A DNA stretch of 64,000 nucleotides from Eurosta solidaginis (lineage: Eukaryota; Arthropoda; Insecta; Diptera; Tephritidae). This document shows positions 1 through 10,695 of the stretch, one piece after another (the stretch's first letter is position 1; each line of letters starts with the position of its first letter). Under the pieces are notes generated by a model. It made no database searches and was not told the DNA's origin. It worked only from the letters and a program-made list of their open reading frames with translations. The translations under genes and the position numbers were made by a program. The stretch spans positions 153,160,426 through 153,224,425 of the forward strand of contig NC_090323.1 in NCBI RefSeq assembly GCF_040869045.1. The letters run 5' to 3'.

Positions 1-340
1 GCGTTCTCGTAGCTGCTTGATGGTTCCTCCATGGATTGCCGTAGGATGACACACAACTTCAAGTTTGAATAATCTTGCTGATATTGCTTTGGTTGATATA
101 TTTCAGCCACTAAACCTATTTCTCTGCGATGGTCGGGTTAACGGTGAATTCGCCTTTCACGATCCCCAATTTCCCACATTTTATTTTCGGGTTGGAATGG
201 AAAATGTCTAGTTCGTAATAATTGCTTCTGTCGTAGCAACTGTGTGTTCTACCAGCTAAAAACCATCCCAACTGGTATCGTTTCCCATCCTGGGACCTGG
301 GTTTTGTAAGAAATTTCTGTTGTTCCTGCGTTCAGGTCCC
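1..340. other. Unassigned AT-moderate sequence
   Basis: No open frame or recognisable repeat boundary is visible. It lies on the 3' side of the minus-strand LINE relic that follows and may be its 3' untranslated region, but I see no tail or target duplication to prove that. Confidence 0.3.
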
Positions 341-1222
341 GCACTTTTGCTCTGACTGTGGTTTCTACGAAGTTACTGATTTGTTTTCACTCCCCTGAGC
401 CGCTAAGAATTTTTGCTGTAACGTTATTTACAGTGATTTGCTCTTACCTTGAACATTTGAAGAATGTGTGTTCAGCAATGCGCTCGTCTATAGAACCGTT
501 AGCGCGCTTAGGATGTTCGGCATTTTTTATCCTGTGCACGTATTTTTGAAGTACCCGTGCCCGGAGAGCAAATGGATAACGTAGTAATGTAAGTGGTGCT
601 TCATGTTTCAATATCTGTTTTAAATTTCGCTGTACATCTGCCACGTTGTACATTTCCCCACCGTCCGTGAAACAACCTTAAATTTTCTTCCCTGCTCTTT
701 TTCCTAACGGCCTTCTTTGCAGCGCTAATAGGTCGATGGGGATTGTTCCGCTAATCACTGTACGGCTGGTCCTGATAAGCGCAGGCTACTCTCGAGATAC
801 TGTTCGCTGTACTCTGAAACTTACAACGATTATTCTTACGAGTTGTGTTTAAGCACAGTTCAGAGTCGTACAGTAGGGCCGTGGATAGGTTGGTTACCAT
901 CAGCAGCGTCCATTTGGTTTTTGTTGGCATATCGATGTTTGTCATCAGCATGTTTCGATGCCTTTTCAGTCGCTTGTTGAATTTGAGCCCAATTTGTTGA
1001 AAGCGTTTCGTACGTCTAAGGTTGAAATGACGACAATTTGCTTGGGTTTAGTAAGACCTGTTCAATTGCTCCTTACATGTATATTCCAAGCCTGATGCCA
1101 TGCTGCCTCTGCGATACTCCTTCTGCTAGTTCTATGGCCTTCTTCTTGATTTAGACATTTAGACCAAAATTCAGTGCGCTTTTGACAGGGTTTCTGCCTC
1201 GTCAAAAACTCACTTATTGTCG
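341..1222 (-). pseudogene. LINE ORF2 3'-end relic (R1/LOA-like)
   Basis: Minus-strand peptides in shifting frames resemble the region downstream of the reverse transcriptase in R1/LOA-type non-LTR retrotransposons. I see a HLLSGHGYF motif followed in another frame by KKYVHRIKNAEH and EHTFFKCSR, the usual order of the C-terminal SGHGYF...YLHRF and Cys/His segment. Further upstream are a TALLYDSEL segment and, near 1080, a reverse-transcriptase-like VVISTLDVRNAFN stretch. Stops and frameshifts break the frame many times, so this is a dead copy. The clade is judged from motifs only and could be wrong. The 264-bp retroposon at 1235 begins just beyond its upstream edge. Confidence 0.5.
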
Positions 1223-1234
1223 TCGACTATTATA

Positions 1235-1498
1235 TTGTTGTTGTTGCAGCGATAAGGTTGCTCCCCGAAGGCGCTGGGGAGTGTTATCGATGTGATGGTC
1301 CTTTGCCGGTTACAGATCCGGTACGCTTCGGTAACATCGAGGATAGGTGAGGTTGACAATTGGGTTTGGAGAAGCTGTATATTGCGCTGGCAAACTGAAG
1401 GGTTGTGCTACACAGCTCCTTGAATCTGGTATTTTAGTCGCCTCTTACGACAGGCATACCTACCGCGGGTATATTCTGACCCTCTAACCTGCTGGGGC
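1235..1498 (-). repeat. SINE-like (CAA)n-tailed retroposon, copy 1
   Basis: A 264-bp unit flanked by a 12-bp direct repeat, TCGACTATTATA, at 1223-1234 and 1499-1510. Its 3' end on the minus strand is (CAA)n. The plus-strand copy at 14187-14550 has the same ends and its own target duplication, and a partial copy is at 31578-31840. No protein frame is visible and I see no clear pol III A/B boxes. The tail and variable-length target duplications indicate retroposition by a LINE. Confidence 0.8.
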
Positions 1499-1510
1499 TC
1501 GACTATTATA

Positions 1511-2664
1511 CTTTTTTATTATATAAAAAAAAATGGAATCCATACTAAACTTGCTACAATCGAGTACATCATTCTATACGTGCTTACTTTTCCAACTTTA
1601 TCCTCTCTAAATTTGTAATGCAAAATTATGGGCTACTGTCTAGATCAACCCAGAATATTTGCTATGCAATACATATGTATGTATTCATAGCATTTAAAAT
1701 TTTTTTGTTTCCCTTGTTCGTTTGTTAGTCACTTTAGTTAGTAACTATTTTAAGTCATATTTTAAATAACGCATTTTAATGTTGTACTCTGTGGCATAAT
1801 TTCTAGTAATTTCTGCATTTATTGCTCACATAACCGGCGGATGATGTGTGTTTGGCATATTAAATAGCAATGAGCTGATGAGGTACGCATCCTAAGCCTT
1901 CGACACACACACACACACTTACCTGTACATACCTACAACAGTTTAGCTAGCGTCCGGTCTGTAAGCCTCAAGCGCAGTTGGATATTAGTCGCATCCTTAT
2001 ATGGTCTATCAAATGGGCACTGGGGTGAGCGTGACACCAGCATCACTGCATCAGCACTCAGTACCCAGCAGCAGCAGTTGGGCATCGGCACCTGCAAAAC
2101 AAGATCTATATTAAAATATACGTGATACATAAACTAGAAAGAAAGAAAGCTTAACATACACGACGGGATAGTGTTGCCTTTGCCTGAAGGCGTTTGTAAT
2201 ACTAATAAGTTTTGAATAGAAAATAACTTAAGTTGTGTTACTTTCAATATACATAACTTATGTAAAACATAAGGAATTGTTGCTTTACTTTTATCGCTTG
2301 TTTACAGCGTATTTAAAAAGGAGGGCTATGATTACCTAGAAAGATGAAAGTAATGATTTGATATTTTAGTTAAAGCTCAGAGATTTAAGGGGCTCGAAGT
2401 TTCGGTTACTACGGGGAGATGAAACTTTTAGTTAAATTGAGTTGAACTGGATGTTAAGTAATTGCCAGATGTAGACTGAATTAGTCCATAGAATTACCCG
2501 AATTTTTCTTAACTCCCTCCTCTTGCCAAATACTAGAAGCTGTCTAGGACCAATGCCACTTGCTGCTTCTACATCTGATAGCTGTGGCACTCCTTGTAAC
2601 TGGAGTCTTAGCCTTGCAAGCGCAGGGTACCAGCACAGCTCAATCAACTTAAAACCAACGACTA
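1511..2664. other. Unassigned AT-rich noncoding stretch
   Basis: No supported gene. A short (AC)n run lies near 1903-1918. The interval 2510-2645 is less AT-rich and open on both strands for about 70 codons, but I do not recognise either translation. Confidence 0.4.
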
Positions 2665-3550
2665 TCTACCTAATATTTCCTATTTTTCACCTCACGAAAT
2701 TTGACATGGTCACCAAACAAATACACGGCGACCTTATTTACAACATGCACATGGCAAATGTCGACCATATTAGACATCCATATCGATGACATTACGTTAG
2801 CGAGAATCTTGCATCCAAACATACTGGGTGGGCGAGCATGCAGTCGCAATTGTACTAAAATCCCAAAGCCGCAACAAATTCCTCAAGTCCCTTGCCGGCA
2901 GCGCTTGGAGCAAAGATAAAGAAACGCTCATAGCCACCTATGAAGCAATTGGCCCGTTGCTTGTATGCTACGCTTTGACAATATGGCCGCCAGGCTTAAA
3001 AGAATCACACTGGAGGAAACTGCAGGTTTGTTAAAACACCGCGCCCAGAACTGCCACGGGATGCCTTCTTTGTCCGCCGAGCAATATCTATACACTGCGG
3101 CGAGAATAATACCCATAAAGTTAGGAAATGAAATGCTAAACAAACAGCAGAAACTGAGCATCCCAAAAGATATCTGATTGAAGAGGCCCCACCTCCCAGG
3201 AACTTGTGAAGTCATCTCCGTTAGCACTATGAAGAAATCCGGAACTTAAGAATCCAGCCGTTTGAAATCGAAATGCAGTTGAGGATAGCAAACTCCCCAA
3301 GGAGACATGAGTCGCACTAGATCGACTTCGATCTGCAGTCTGTAATAGGTTAAACTCTTACTTTTCCATAATCAACTTTGACGTACTCAATGCATGTCCC
3401 GCTTGTAATGTGTGCCCACGTGACACCAACCACCTTTCAATTGCAATGTGGAATCAACACACTTATTTTTATGGTCCAACCCTATTGAAACTGCTAGTTC
3501 CACCTATTGTATGGGGCGAAGCACTGTCACAACAACAACAACGGCAACAA
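2665..3550 (+). pseudogene. Jockey-like LINE ORF2 C-terminal relic, copy 1
   Basis: Translations in all three plus frames match piece by piece the better-kept minus-strand copy at 25809-26895: NDYLPN, TATLFTT, STILDIHIDD, the FLKSLAGSAWSKDKETL segment and the PPGLKESHWRKLQ segment. In jockey-type elements this part follows the RT palm domain. Several frameshifts and stops separate the pieces. The 3' end runs into CAACAACAACAACGG near 3530, the same (CAA)n tail as the other copy, after an internal deletion. Both copies start at almost the same codon (N-x-Y-L-P). Confidence 0.65.
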
Positions 3551-3589
3551 CACCACAGCTTTTCCTCCAACCTTCTCTTCTTACATTTG

Positions 3590-4260
3590 CTATCACTGGC
3601 CTTACTTAAAAGCCTGTGACTCCAGAATGCAGTGTCTAGTCAGAATACTTATCATTTGTCTGCAGTACCTTCCTTTGAATTATAACAATAACTTTGTTAG
3701 TCTAAAGTTAAAAGAGCTGCACATGATTTTTGACACAGCAGCACCGAGCTTGGTTCCACGGCTTCCCAGCTTGGCCGATCAGGTGCAACCCTTGTTTTAT
3801 TTTAATCTCATCCAATCCGATTTGTCTACGGTAAAAACTTCGACAGATGCGCCTAGCTAACAGGGCTCATCCGCTTTTTCATTTCCACCTATTTCCATAT
3901 ACGCATGCACCCAATAAAGATGTAAGTTTCTCCTTAATTCCTTCTGACACTCTAGCACCCTTCAAGATGTGCTATGTGCGATTGGTTATTTGTTAACTGC
4001 TACTTGGCTGTTTATGTAAACATTTCCTCAGCCGCAGTTTAAGCCATTTTCTTACCGTGTTTTCACGGCTTCTACTTTTACCTGAATAACACTACAGTGA
4101 TCTGGAAGCTTGTTCAATCTGTTTATTTTTGGATCAGCGCCGTATACCGTATTCAATATTCCTTCCGTTACTTTGGAGCCCTCGTTAAATTTTTCCATTT
4201 GAGCGCCCAACCCTTCTACTTTTATTGTGGTTCCGAGAGACTGACGAAGCATAGGTAGGG
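3590..4260 (-). pseudogene. LINE RNase H-region relic, copy 1
   Basis: On the minus strand an open piece at 4052-4252 contains KLPDHCSVIQVKVEAVKTR, close to the DHCSVFQAE segment at the start of the RNase H domain in I/R1/LOA-type LINEs. The downstream sequence to about 3590 matches the minus-strand relic at 30720-31577 in order (shared segments around the ATCCGCTTxTCAxTxCCACCTATTTCCATAT stretch and the CAGTGTCxAGTCAGAAT stretch). It has no long frame and is dead. Confidence 0.5.
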
Positions 4261-4479
4261 AAGGAGATACTGTTCATCCAACGTTTGATGGCGTTATAAT
4301 TCTGACAGTATGGTCCGCGCTCAAGTTGCCCGAGGCAACGTTACAGTTGTAGGCTAGGACCAGTTGGACTGACTAGGGAGTAGTATGTGCCAGTCGGGCT
4401 GAGCGGCAGAATATCCTGCTGGGTATTGCAACAATATAAACGTGGGGATATGTATTTAAAATTATACCGCAAGGGACAC

Positions 4480-5145
4480 ATTCGTCTCATTCTATCTCCT
4501 TTGTTCCAGTCCCAGTCCTAGTCCCACTCCGAATCTCAGTCCCAGTCCTAGTCCTAATCCCAGTCCCAGTCCGACTCTGGTAGGAAAAAAGGATTATTGA
4601 CACTAATATAGGCAAATTTATATACCAAATTTCAGGCAAATCGAATAGGACGTATGTAAATAGGTATGTGGGTATTATTAATTCATGTCTCTATTTCGGC
4701 TTCGAATGCATATTTATCAGTTTTGCCAGGTTGATGTGTCTAAATCGAATATCACAATGAAAATTACTTTAGAGCTCTCAGCAACAGCTTTCATTTGATA
4801 TCCATATTACCGACAAATCCGAGAGGTATCCGGGTCCACCTTTCGCCGTATATCTCGAAACCCTTGTCACCCAGCGGTATAATATACATATTACTCTGTA
4901 CTAAAGCACTCATCAACAGCTTTCATTTGATATCCATATTGTATAAACACATTCTAGGGGTACCCGGGTCCACGTTTTGGGCTATATCTCGAGACCCTAG
5001 GCTCCCAGCGGTATGAAAAATAGACGCTGGCCGACTCTCAGACATACTCAATATGCTTATAAAATTTCATGAGAATCGGTATAGCTGTTTCGGAGGAGTA
5101 CGGAAGCGAACATTGTGACACGAAAATTTTATATATAAGACTAGA
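4480..5145. repeat. CAGTCC microsatellite and related long monomers
   Basis: Begins with a degenerate CAGTCC hexamer tract (4507-4577). Two tandem monomers of about 120-130 bp follow near 4762-5018. Each has AGCTTTCATTTGATATCC, a GGGTCCAC segment and a TATATCTCGA segment, ending in a CCCAGCGGTAT box. The same monomer type is found at 5500-5635 and 62115-62255, and is related to the 130-bp monomers of the copies at 27528 and 34128. Confidence 0.65.
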
Positions 5146-6050
5146 AGACCCGGCAGACGTTGTCCTGCCCTAAATTTGGCCTATCTGCATACATTTTAAT
5201 AAGCTTTTTCCGTCTGGCTCTGCTCTCCCCCCTCATAACTTTTTCTTAATCCTTTTATTCACTCCTCTCTCCGTCTTTTTCGCTTCATCTATCTCCATCT
5301 TCGTCCCATTCTATCTCTTTCTCAATATCCTTCTTCTTTTCTCTTTTCTCTTCTCTCAATTTCTTCTCATTCTTCTACATCCCTTATTGCCTCTTCCAGA
5401 GGGTGGTATGTATTTTATTCCAGTCCCAGTCCCAGTCCCACTCCGAGTCTCAGTCCCAGTGCTAGTCCTAATCCCAGTCCCAGTCTGTCTCTGGATAATA
5501 TATTACTCTGTACTAAAGCACTCAGCAACAGCTTTCATTTGACATCAATATTGTATAAGCACTGTCTAGGCATTCACTGGCCCACGTTTTGGCCTATATC
5601 TCGAGACCGTAGTCACCCAGGGGTATGAAAATTACCCTCTACACAACTAAAGGCTCTCCTGAATTAAAAAAAAATGTCATAGTACCTCTCAATCGCGGGC
5701 CCCCTCAGAAAACCCCACACCCTCTCGGAGGGCCTGGTAATGTGCTATACTTGATATTATTCTCTATAATATTTTTTATAGATAAGCAGGTTGTTTAATT
5801 AAACACCAAGCAATCACACGGAAGTATATGCGCACCACCTTAAAATATGAGTTCCACTGCTTATACGTAACATTTTATTATTACGTATAAACAAATAAAA
5901 AAATTGCAATAAAATAATATTGCGACTATAAACTGAGATATATCCTATCCTGTCTCTCAAGATATGCCAAACTACACACGGAATGCAAAACAAATTCAAA
6001 ATCGGTTCAGTAGTTTAGGAGTCCATCGCGGCCAAAAATGTTGTGACGCG
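5146..6050. repeat. Dispersed 0.9-kb repeat, copy 1
   Basis: About 900 bp collinear with 61766-62690. Both start at AAGACCCGGCAGA, then have a pyrimidine-rich stretch, a CAGTCC hexamer tract, one long monomer, a CAATCGCGGGCCCCCTCAG box, an ATTAAACACCAAGCAAT box, and end at TTTAGGAGTCCATCGCGGCC. No coding capacity is visible. The pair proves a dispersed family; I see no TIRs or target duplications. Confidence 0.75.
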
Positions 6051-6097
6051 TGTAATTTATTTACTAAGATATATATTTATTGCGCTGTCATAAAGTT

Positions 6098-6165
6098 TTG
6101 GCGAGAAAAGATTACTTTTGGCGGGAAAAGGATTACGTTTGGCGGGAAAAAGATTATTTTGCGGG
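6098..6165. repeat. Short tandem repeat, about 21-bp unit
   Basis: Three to four degenerate units of the form TTTGGCGGGAAAAGATTAC follow one another directly downstream of the dispersed 0.9-kb repeat. It may be a short minisatellite or part of that repeat, although the second copy at 61766 does not continue into it. Confidence 0.55.
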
Positions 6166-6221
6166 GGCCACCAAAATTTTATGTACTTTAATGTACATAA
6201 AATACTTTGCATAAAATACCG

Positions 6222-6625
6222 TTACATAATATACTTTAATGTATGTATGTGATTTTTGATTGGGGCTGGTTTCTTCAATGACGAAGAAGGACCACTTGTT
6301 AATTTGAGACTTACCCGGGTATTTTGGATACTGCGTTGGAGAGATAGGGCTGGTGGATGTGTGGACTGCTGGAGATGGTTTTGTTGCTTCAGTGTTTGGT
6401 AATTTTGTTCTTGCTGTCGCTTCTGTTCTAAGGCTTTCCGTAACTCGGGCACTACCTTCCACAATGGTATACGCAATACAATGTTTTGCTTGGGCGTTGA
6501 AGTTGCGTTGTCCAACAATGCTCTTATTGTATCAGCAGAATTTATGGCTGTTATTTCCTAGTCCTACAATAATGCCAGTCACCAACTTGTTCCGTGATCC
6601 CACAAAGGACGGCGGTTTACGTTGA
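6222..6625 (-). pseudogene. Possible coding relic of unknown family
   Basis: A 98-codon minus-strand frame (6222-6518) is Gln/Lys-rich, with WKVVPELRKALEQKRQQEQ. Directly upstream another frame reads PPSFVGSRNKLVTGIIVG, joined by a frameshift near 6535. Two adjacent protein-like stretches suggest a decayed gene, perhaps of transposon origin. I do not recognise the family, and chance open reading cannot be excluded. Confidence 0.25.
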
Positions 6626-7255
6626 TATTAAACACCACTGTGCACAGTACCAAAATATTATACGATGATGTACCAAATTGGCGGTTGCTTTTCTGATTCA
6701 CAATGCCAGTTTCAATCGCTGGTTTGGGGAACTTTAGATAATTTTAAATATTTCGAGCGCCCTTTAAATTCAGCACAAAATTTATTTTCTCGTGATTTAT
6801 AACCAATGCAATACTCGTAAATTAAATGCGTATTAGTACATTCATTTAATGTAACTTGTATTTCTTACGGAATAAATATTTCAGATCTCAGACTTAGCAA
6901 AAGAACTTTAATGAGTTTACAACACTATGTATGATAATAATAAATTTACAGAATTTTTTGATCGAAAGTAAAAGATGTTGATTTGCACGACATTGGAACT
7001 TTTAGCAATCTCTTTGCACAAGATGACAACAATAATGAAAATTTTGCAAATGATACAAAAGGTGGTGGTTTTTTGACAGGGGGCGATCCTGCGCGGTGGA
7101 GGCTGCCACATGTCCATGAGTGTTCCCAATTGGAAATTTAAAGTTAAGTGCTATTCATTGATTTTGGGGAGTATAATAAGATACAATTCAATATAAGGTA
7201 TAATTCAATATATATACAATACAATATATATAATAATAATTCATGTATATAAATG
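6626..7255. other. Unassigned AT-rich stretch
   Basis: No supported gene or repeat boundary. A TATA-rich simple tract lies at 7190-7240, just before the integrase relic begins. Confidence 0.4.
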
Positions 7256-8113
7256 GGGGATTTGGACGTGTGACAGCCTATGCCGCGTAAACAGACGCCT
7301 ATACCGATAGAGTAGCAAAAGCATTTTTCGCCGGGTGGGTAATCCGCTTCGGAGCACCAGCTATTGTTACCAGTGATCGAGGCTCTCAATTCGAGTGAAA
7401 ATTCTTCAACGCATTCACGCAACTCATAGGATGCAACCGAACTGGAACGACAGCTTTTCATCCATCATCGAATGGTATGGTCGAGCGTTGGCATAGGCCC
7501 CTCAAAGCGGCAATATGGTGCCACGACTCATCAAACTGGGTAAATATAATGCCAGTCGTGTTGCTCGGTTTTCGCACAAGTTTAAAAGACGACATTAAAA
7601 CCAGCACAGCAGAAATGCTTTACGGAACAACACTCCGGTTACCAGGGGCATTCTTCTGGGGCATGAGCCACAACATTTTGTCGAAGAATTTCGAAACTTC
7701 ATGCGTACAGCCGCTCGTCACCTACCGCGCATCACAATAGATCTCGAGCATTCAAACATTCTAGTCTTCATAGTTGTACGCATGTGTTCATACGAGTAGA
7801 CGAAGTAAAAAAACCACTTGAACAACCGTATCGAGGTCCATATGAAGTGCTCGGGCGTATATCGGACTATGTATTCGAGATTGACGTCGATGGTAAGGCA
7901 ACCACAGTATCAACAGAAAGGCTTAAGCCTACATTTATTGAAGCAAAAAATCAGAATAAGAATTGCCCAAGTAGCTCAACCGTAGTGTCATCAGCGTGCA
8001 ACTCCAGGAGTCAAAATATACCGCGCACATACTCCAGAAGTCGGCAGTGCCTCAGGTGCATCGAAGTCACTCCTGGGGGGCTACCCTGGCAACATGCTCA
8101 CTTTTCTGCATGA
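7256..8113 (+). pseudogene. Ty3/gypsy integrase relic (pol 3' end)
   Basis: From 7270 one frame reads through the retroviral-type integrase core: VAKAFFAGWVIRFGAPAIV, then TSDRGSQFE with the second catalytic Asp, then FHPSSNGMVERWHRPLK with the catalytic Glu, then TAEMLYGTTLRLPG. In-frame stops lie near 7288 and 7396. After 7740 the frame shifts, and 7784-8113 gives the integrase tail LEQPYRGPYEVLGRISD with the GPY signature and a short C-terminal extension. Reverse transcriptase, RNase H and LTRs are not visible, so this is an inactivated fragment. It is a different family from the array at 44623. Confidence 0.85.
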
Positions 8114-9110
8114 CGGCAACCCATTTTGGGCTAACGACAGATTCTTAAACTCAAAACGACGCGGAAAAATTGGTAGAAGATGAGCGTTTACATAGAAACA
8201 TCCAAACTTCATTATTATTATTTTTATTTTTATGCTCAAGTACACTACACCTCTTTATTCTCGTTTGAGAAAAAGTTGAGAATCTAAAAATTCTCTATTT
8301 GAAAATAAAGAAAAATTCCATATTAAAAATGTGCTTTTTAGCTTGAGAATGCTATCAACGGTTATTTGAAATGAATTTGAAAACTAACGTTTGCAATGTG
8401 AGAAATGGACTGATTCTCAAATGTATCTCAAACTGAGAATTGACAAAAATGTTTATTGGGTATGTATACAATGTGGCTTGCTTCAATGTTTTTGTGTTGG
8501 GAGTTTATTACTAGTGATGGTAATATTAGCCACACTATGATTTTGAATTAAGAAATGAAAATCCATTTCCCGAGCAAGAAGGCCTTCTAAGCTAGGTAGG
8601 AATGTTTCATACTCATGAAATGAATTTAATTACACATGTATATGAACAAAATATATTCATTTATTTCACATATTAGGGTTGTTAACAATTTTCCTATTTT
8701 TTTTTTCATAGATTTATATATTGATATACATGTACATACATACATATGTATGATTTAGTTGTCCTTTCAATTAAAATTTTTTTTGCCAATATTTTTTTTG
8801 TATATGCGTACCTAATAGCTCATATACATATTTATATAAATATGTACATCAAAGTTAATTTTTGGAATTCAAAGATATAAGAGCTAATACGTGTGTGGGG
8901 ACTAATTATAGTTCGACCATTTAATTTATATATTTTTTCCCTAATAATGATTTTCTTTTTTTTAACTCAAACGGAGTTTGTTATTTTGGTTTATTAGTTT
9001 AGGTTAACTAGACATAGCAAAACCTCAAATTTTAAAAATTGTAATGGATTGAACTTATGAAATAATAATTCAAATAATGTGTAACTAATTTGCTTTAACT
9101 TGGTTTGAGT
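8114..9110. other. Unassigned AT-rich stretch
   Basis: No coding signal. The segment 8230-8460 has repeated GAGAAT and TTGAGA words on both strands and might be a small non-autonomous element, but I cannot place its ends. Confidence 0.35.
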
Positions 9111-9676
9111 CAGGGATGCACCTTAACGTTAAGGTAATCGTTTATCCAAAAATTTCCACCGTTTCAGTTGAAACACTTCAAAATATTATCGATAAAGAAA
9201 TTATCAAGATAAATTGTATCTCGTTTTTAACCGAAACGAAAAGCTTTCGTTAACGTTAAAAACGTTAACAAAAACGTGATATTTTATGTTTGAATTGTGC
9301 TGGCAATGCTATAGCCATGGTGAAGCCGTAAGGTGGTAACAGCGAGCGGACATACACACACAAATTTCATGTAATTTGTTTGTGTAATTCGTTGGTGGTA
9401 ATGTCAAAAATACTCTGAGAAATGTTCGTACTGTCAAAATTGATGAGAAAAGTTGCAATCAGCTTGGCTAATGCTTTCACATTTAATGACTCCGCCATCA
9501 ATCAGCTTTGCCAGCATAGTTTGAAATTTATAATCAACATAAACGATTTGATTTCGTTTTGATAGGGCAGAAAACGAAACAAAATCATTTCGTTAATTTA
9601 ACGTTCTTACAAACAACAAAGTCATTTCGTTTGCAATATACATCATTTCGTTTCGTTTATTAACGTTAATTACACT

Positions 9677-10200
9677 GGGCCATGAATTTCAACTTTTTCT
9701 CTTTACCAGAAACGCCGTTATGAAATTCGTATGTAAAATCACCTCCTGATTTCGAAAATTGAGTTCGTTTTTGATTCTGTGGTACGGGTTTTGAGATATT
9801 TGCAATTTACCGTTATTCGAAAAAACCAAAAAGATGGTTCCTTTAATTAAGTATATCTCACGAACGGGTAAAGCAATTGCAAAACAGTTTATAGAATCGG
9901 AAAGACAATCAAATTTTCTATGAATACATAATACATTGTTTTTTGCTCAACCAAACAGTTTTCGAGACATTAGCTTATCATTTCAGATTTTTGTTTTTTT
10001 TTTATGAAAAAATATGAAAAAAATTACTTTTTGCGAGGGCAACATTCCAAAACCACAACTTTTTATCCAGATATTTTTCCTTTGCGTAAAGCTCTGTTTA
10101 ATTAGAAAAAAGATAAGCTATCATCGAATAAAATCGATGCAAAACTACGTAAGTTATAAGCGATCAAATAAAAATACCCAGGTTGCGCAAGTTCAATGTA
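9677..10200 (+). repeat. Left long TIR
   Basis: Matches the reverse complement of 12590-13095 over its length, at my by-eye estimate of about 85%, for example at TATCTCACGAACGGGTAAAG, GATATTTGCAATTTACCG and ATAAAAATACCCAGGTTG. Short frames of 68-70 codons in the two arms (10014-10220 and 12563-12775) are mirror images and need not be genes. Confidence 0.8.
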
Positions 10201-10695
10201 TGTATACATACATATATTAAAGGTATAAAGTGCAAATGGGATATTATCCGGATAAACGAATAACACCATAACAATGATAATACTTTTTCTTTAAATAAAT
10301 CAAATAGTACTCTTAATACTCGATTTGTTTTATATTAGGTAGAGAGGTTGCATCGAAAGGAAGAGTGGTTGGGTTCGAAACCTGCTGTAGGCATGTAGTT
10401 ATAAACATGTATTTCCGTCACTTATGGGTAAGTATGCAGGTAGATTTTCAAAATTATAAGACACAAAAAAATTTTTAAAGCCTACATCTAAAGCAGGTAG
10501 TATTTTCTTTTCCCGGCTCCGTATAAAAAGGAACCTTTCTGTCTAGGTAAGATTTGATTTTTTCAATTTTATTCTTGTTCCGAGTATAAATATGAGTTAA
10601 TGCGCCTTGAAACTCCATAACATCTGCAAGGCTCGCCGAAGATAGTTCAGTTCATAAGTCAAATTTCAAAACCGTGATTTATTAAAAAAAATAAA

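Noticed and set aside
7256..8113. Same family as the array element
   Set aside because: The integrase tail differs (YRGPYEVLGRISD against WEGPYKIVKKLSD) and the fragment keeps an integrase core that the array element lacks.
10014..10220. 68-codon frame conserved with the minus-strand 70-codon frame at 12563-12775
   Set aside because: The two are the same sequence in the two arms of a long inverted repeat; conservation reflects TIR identity, not proven coding.
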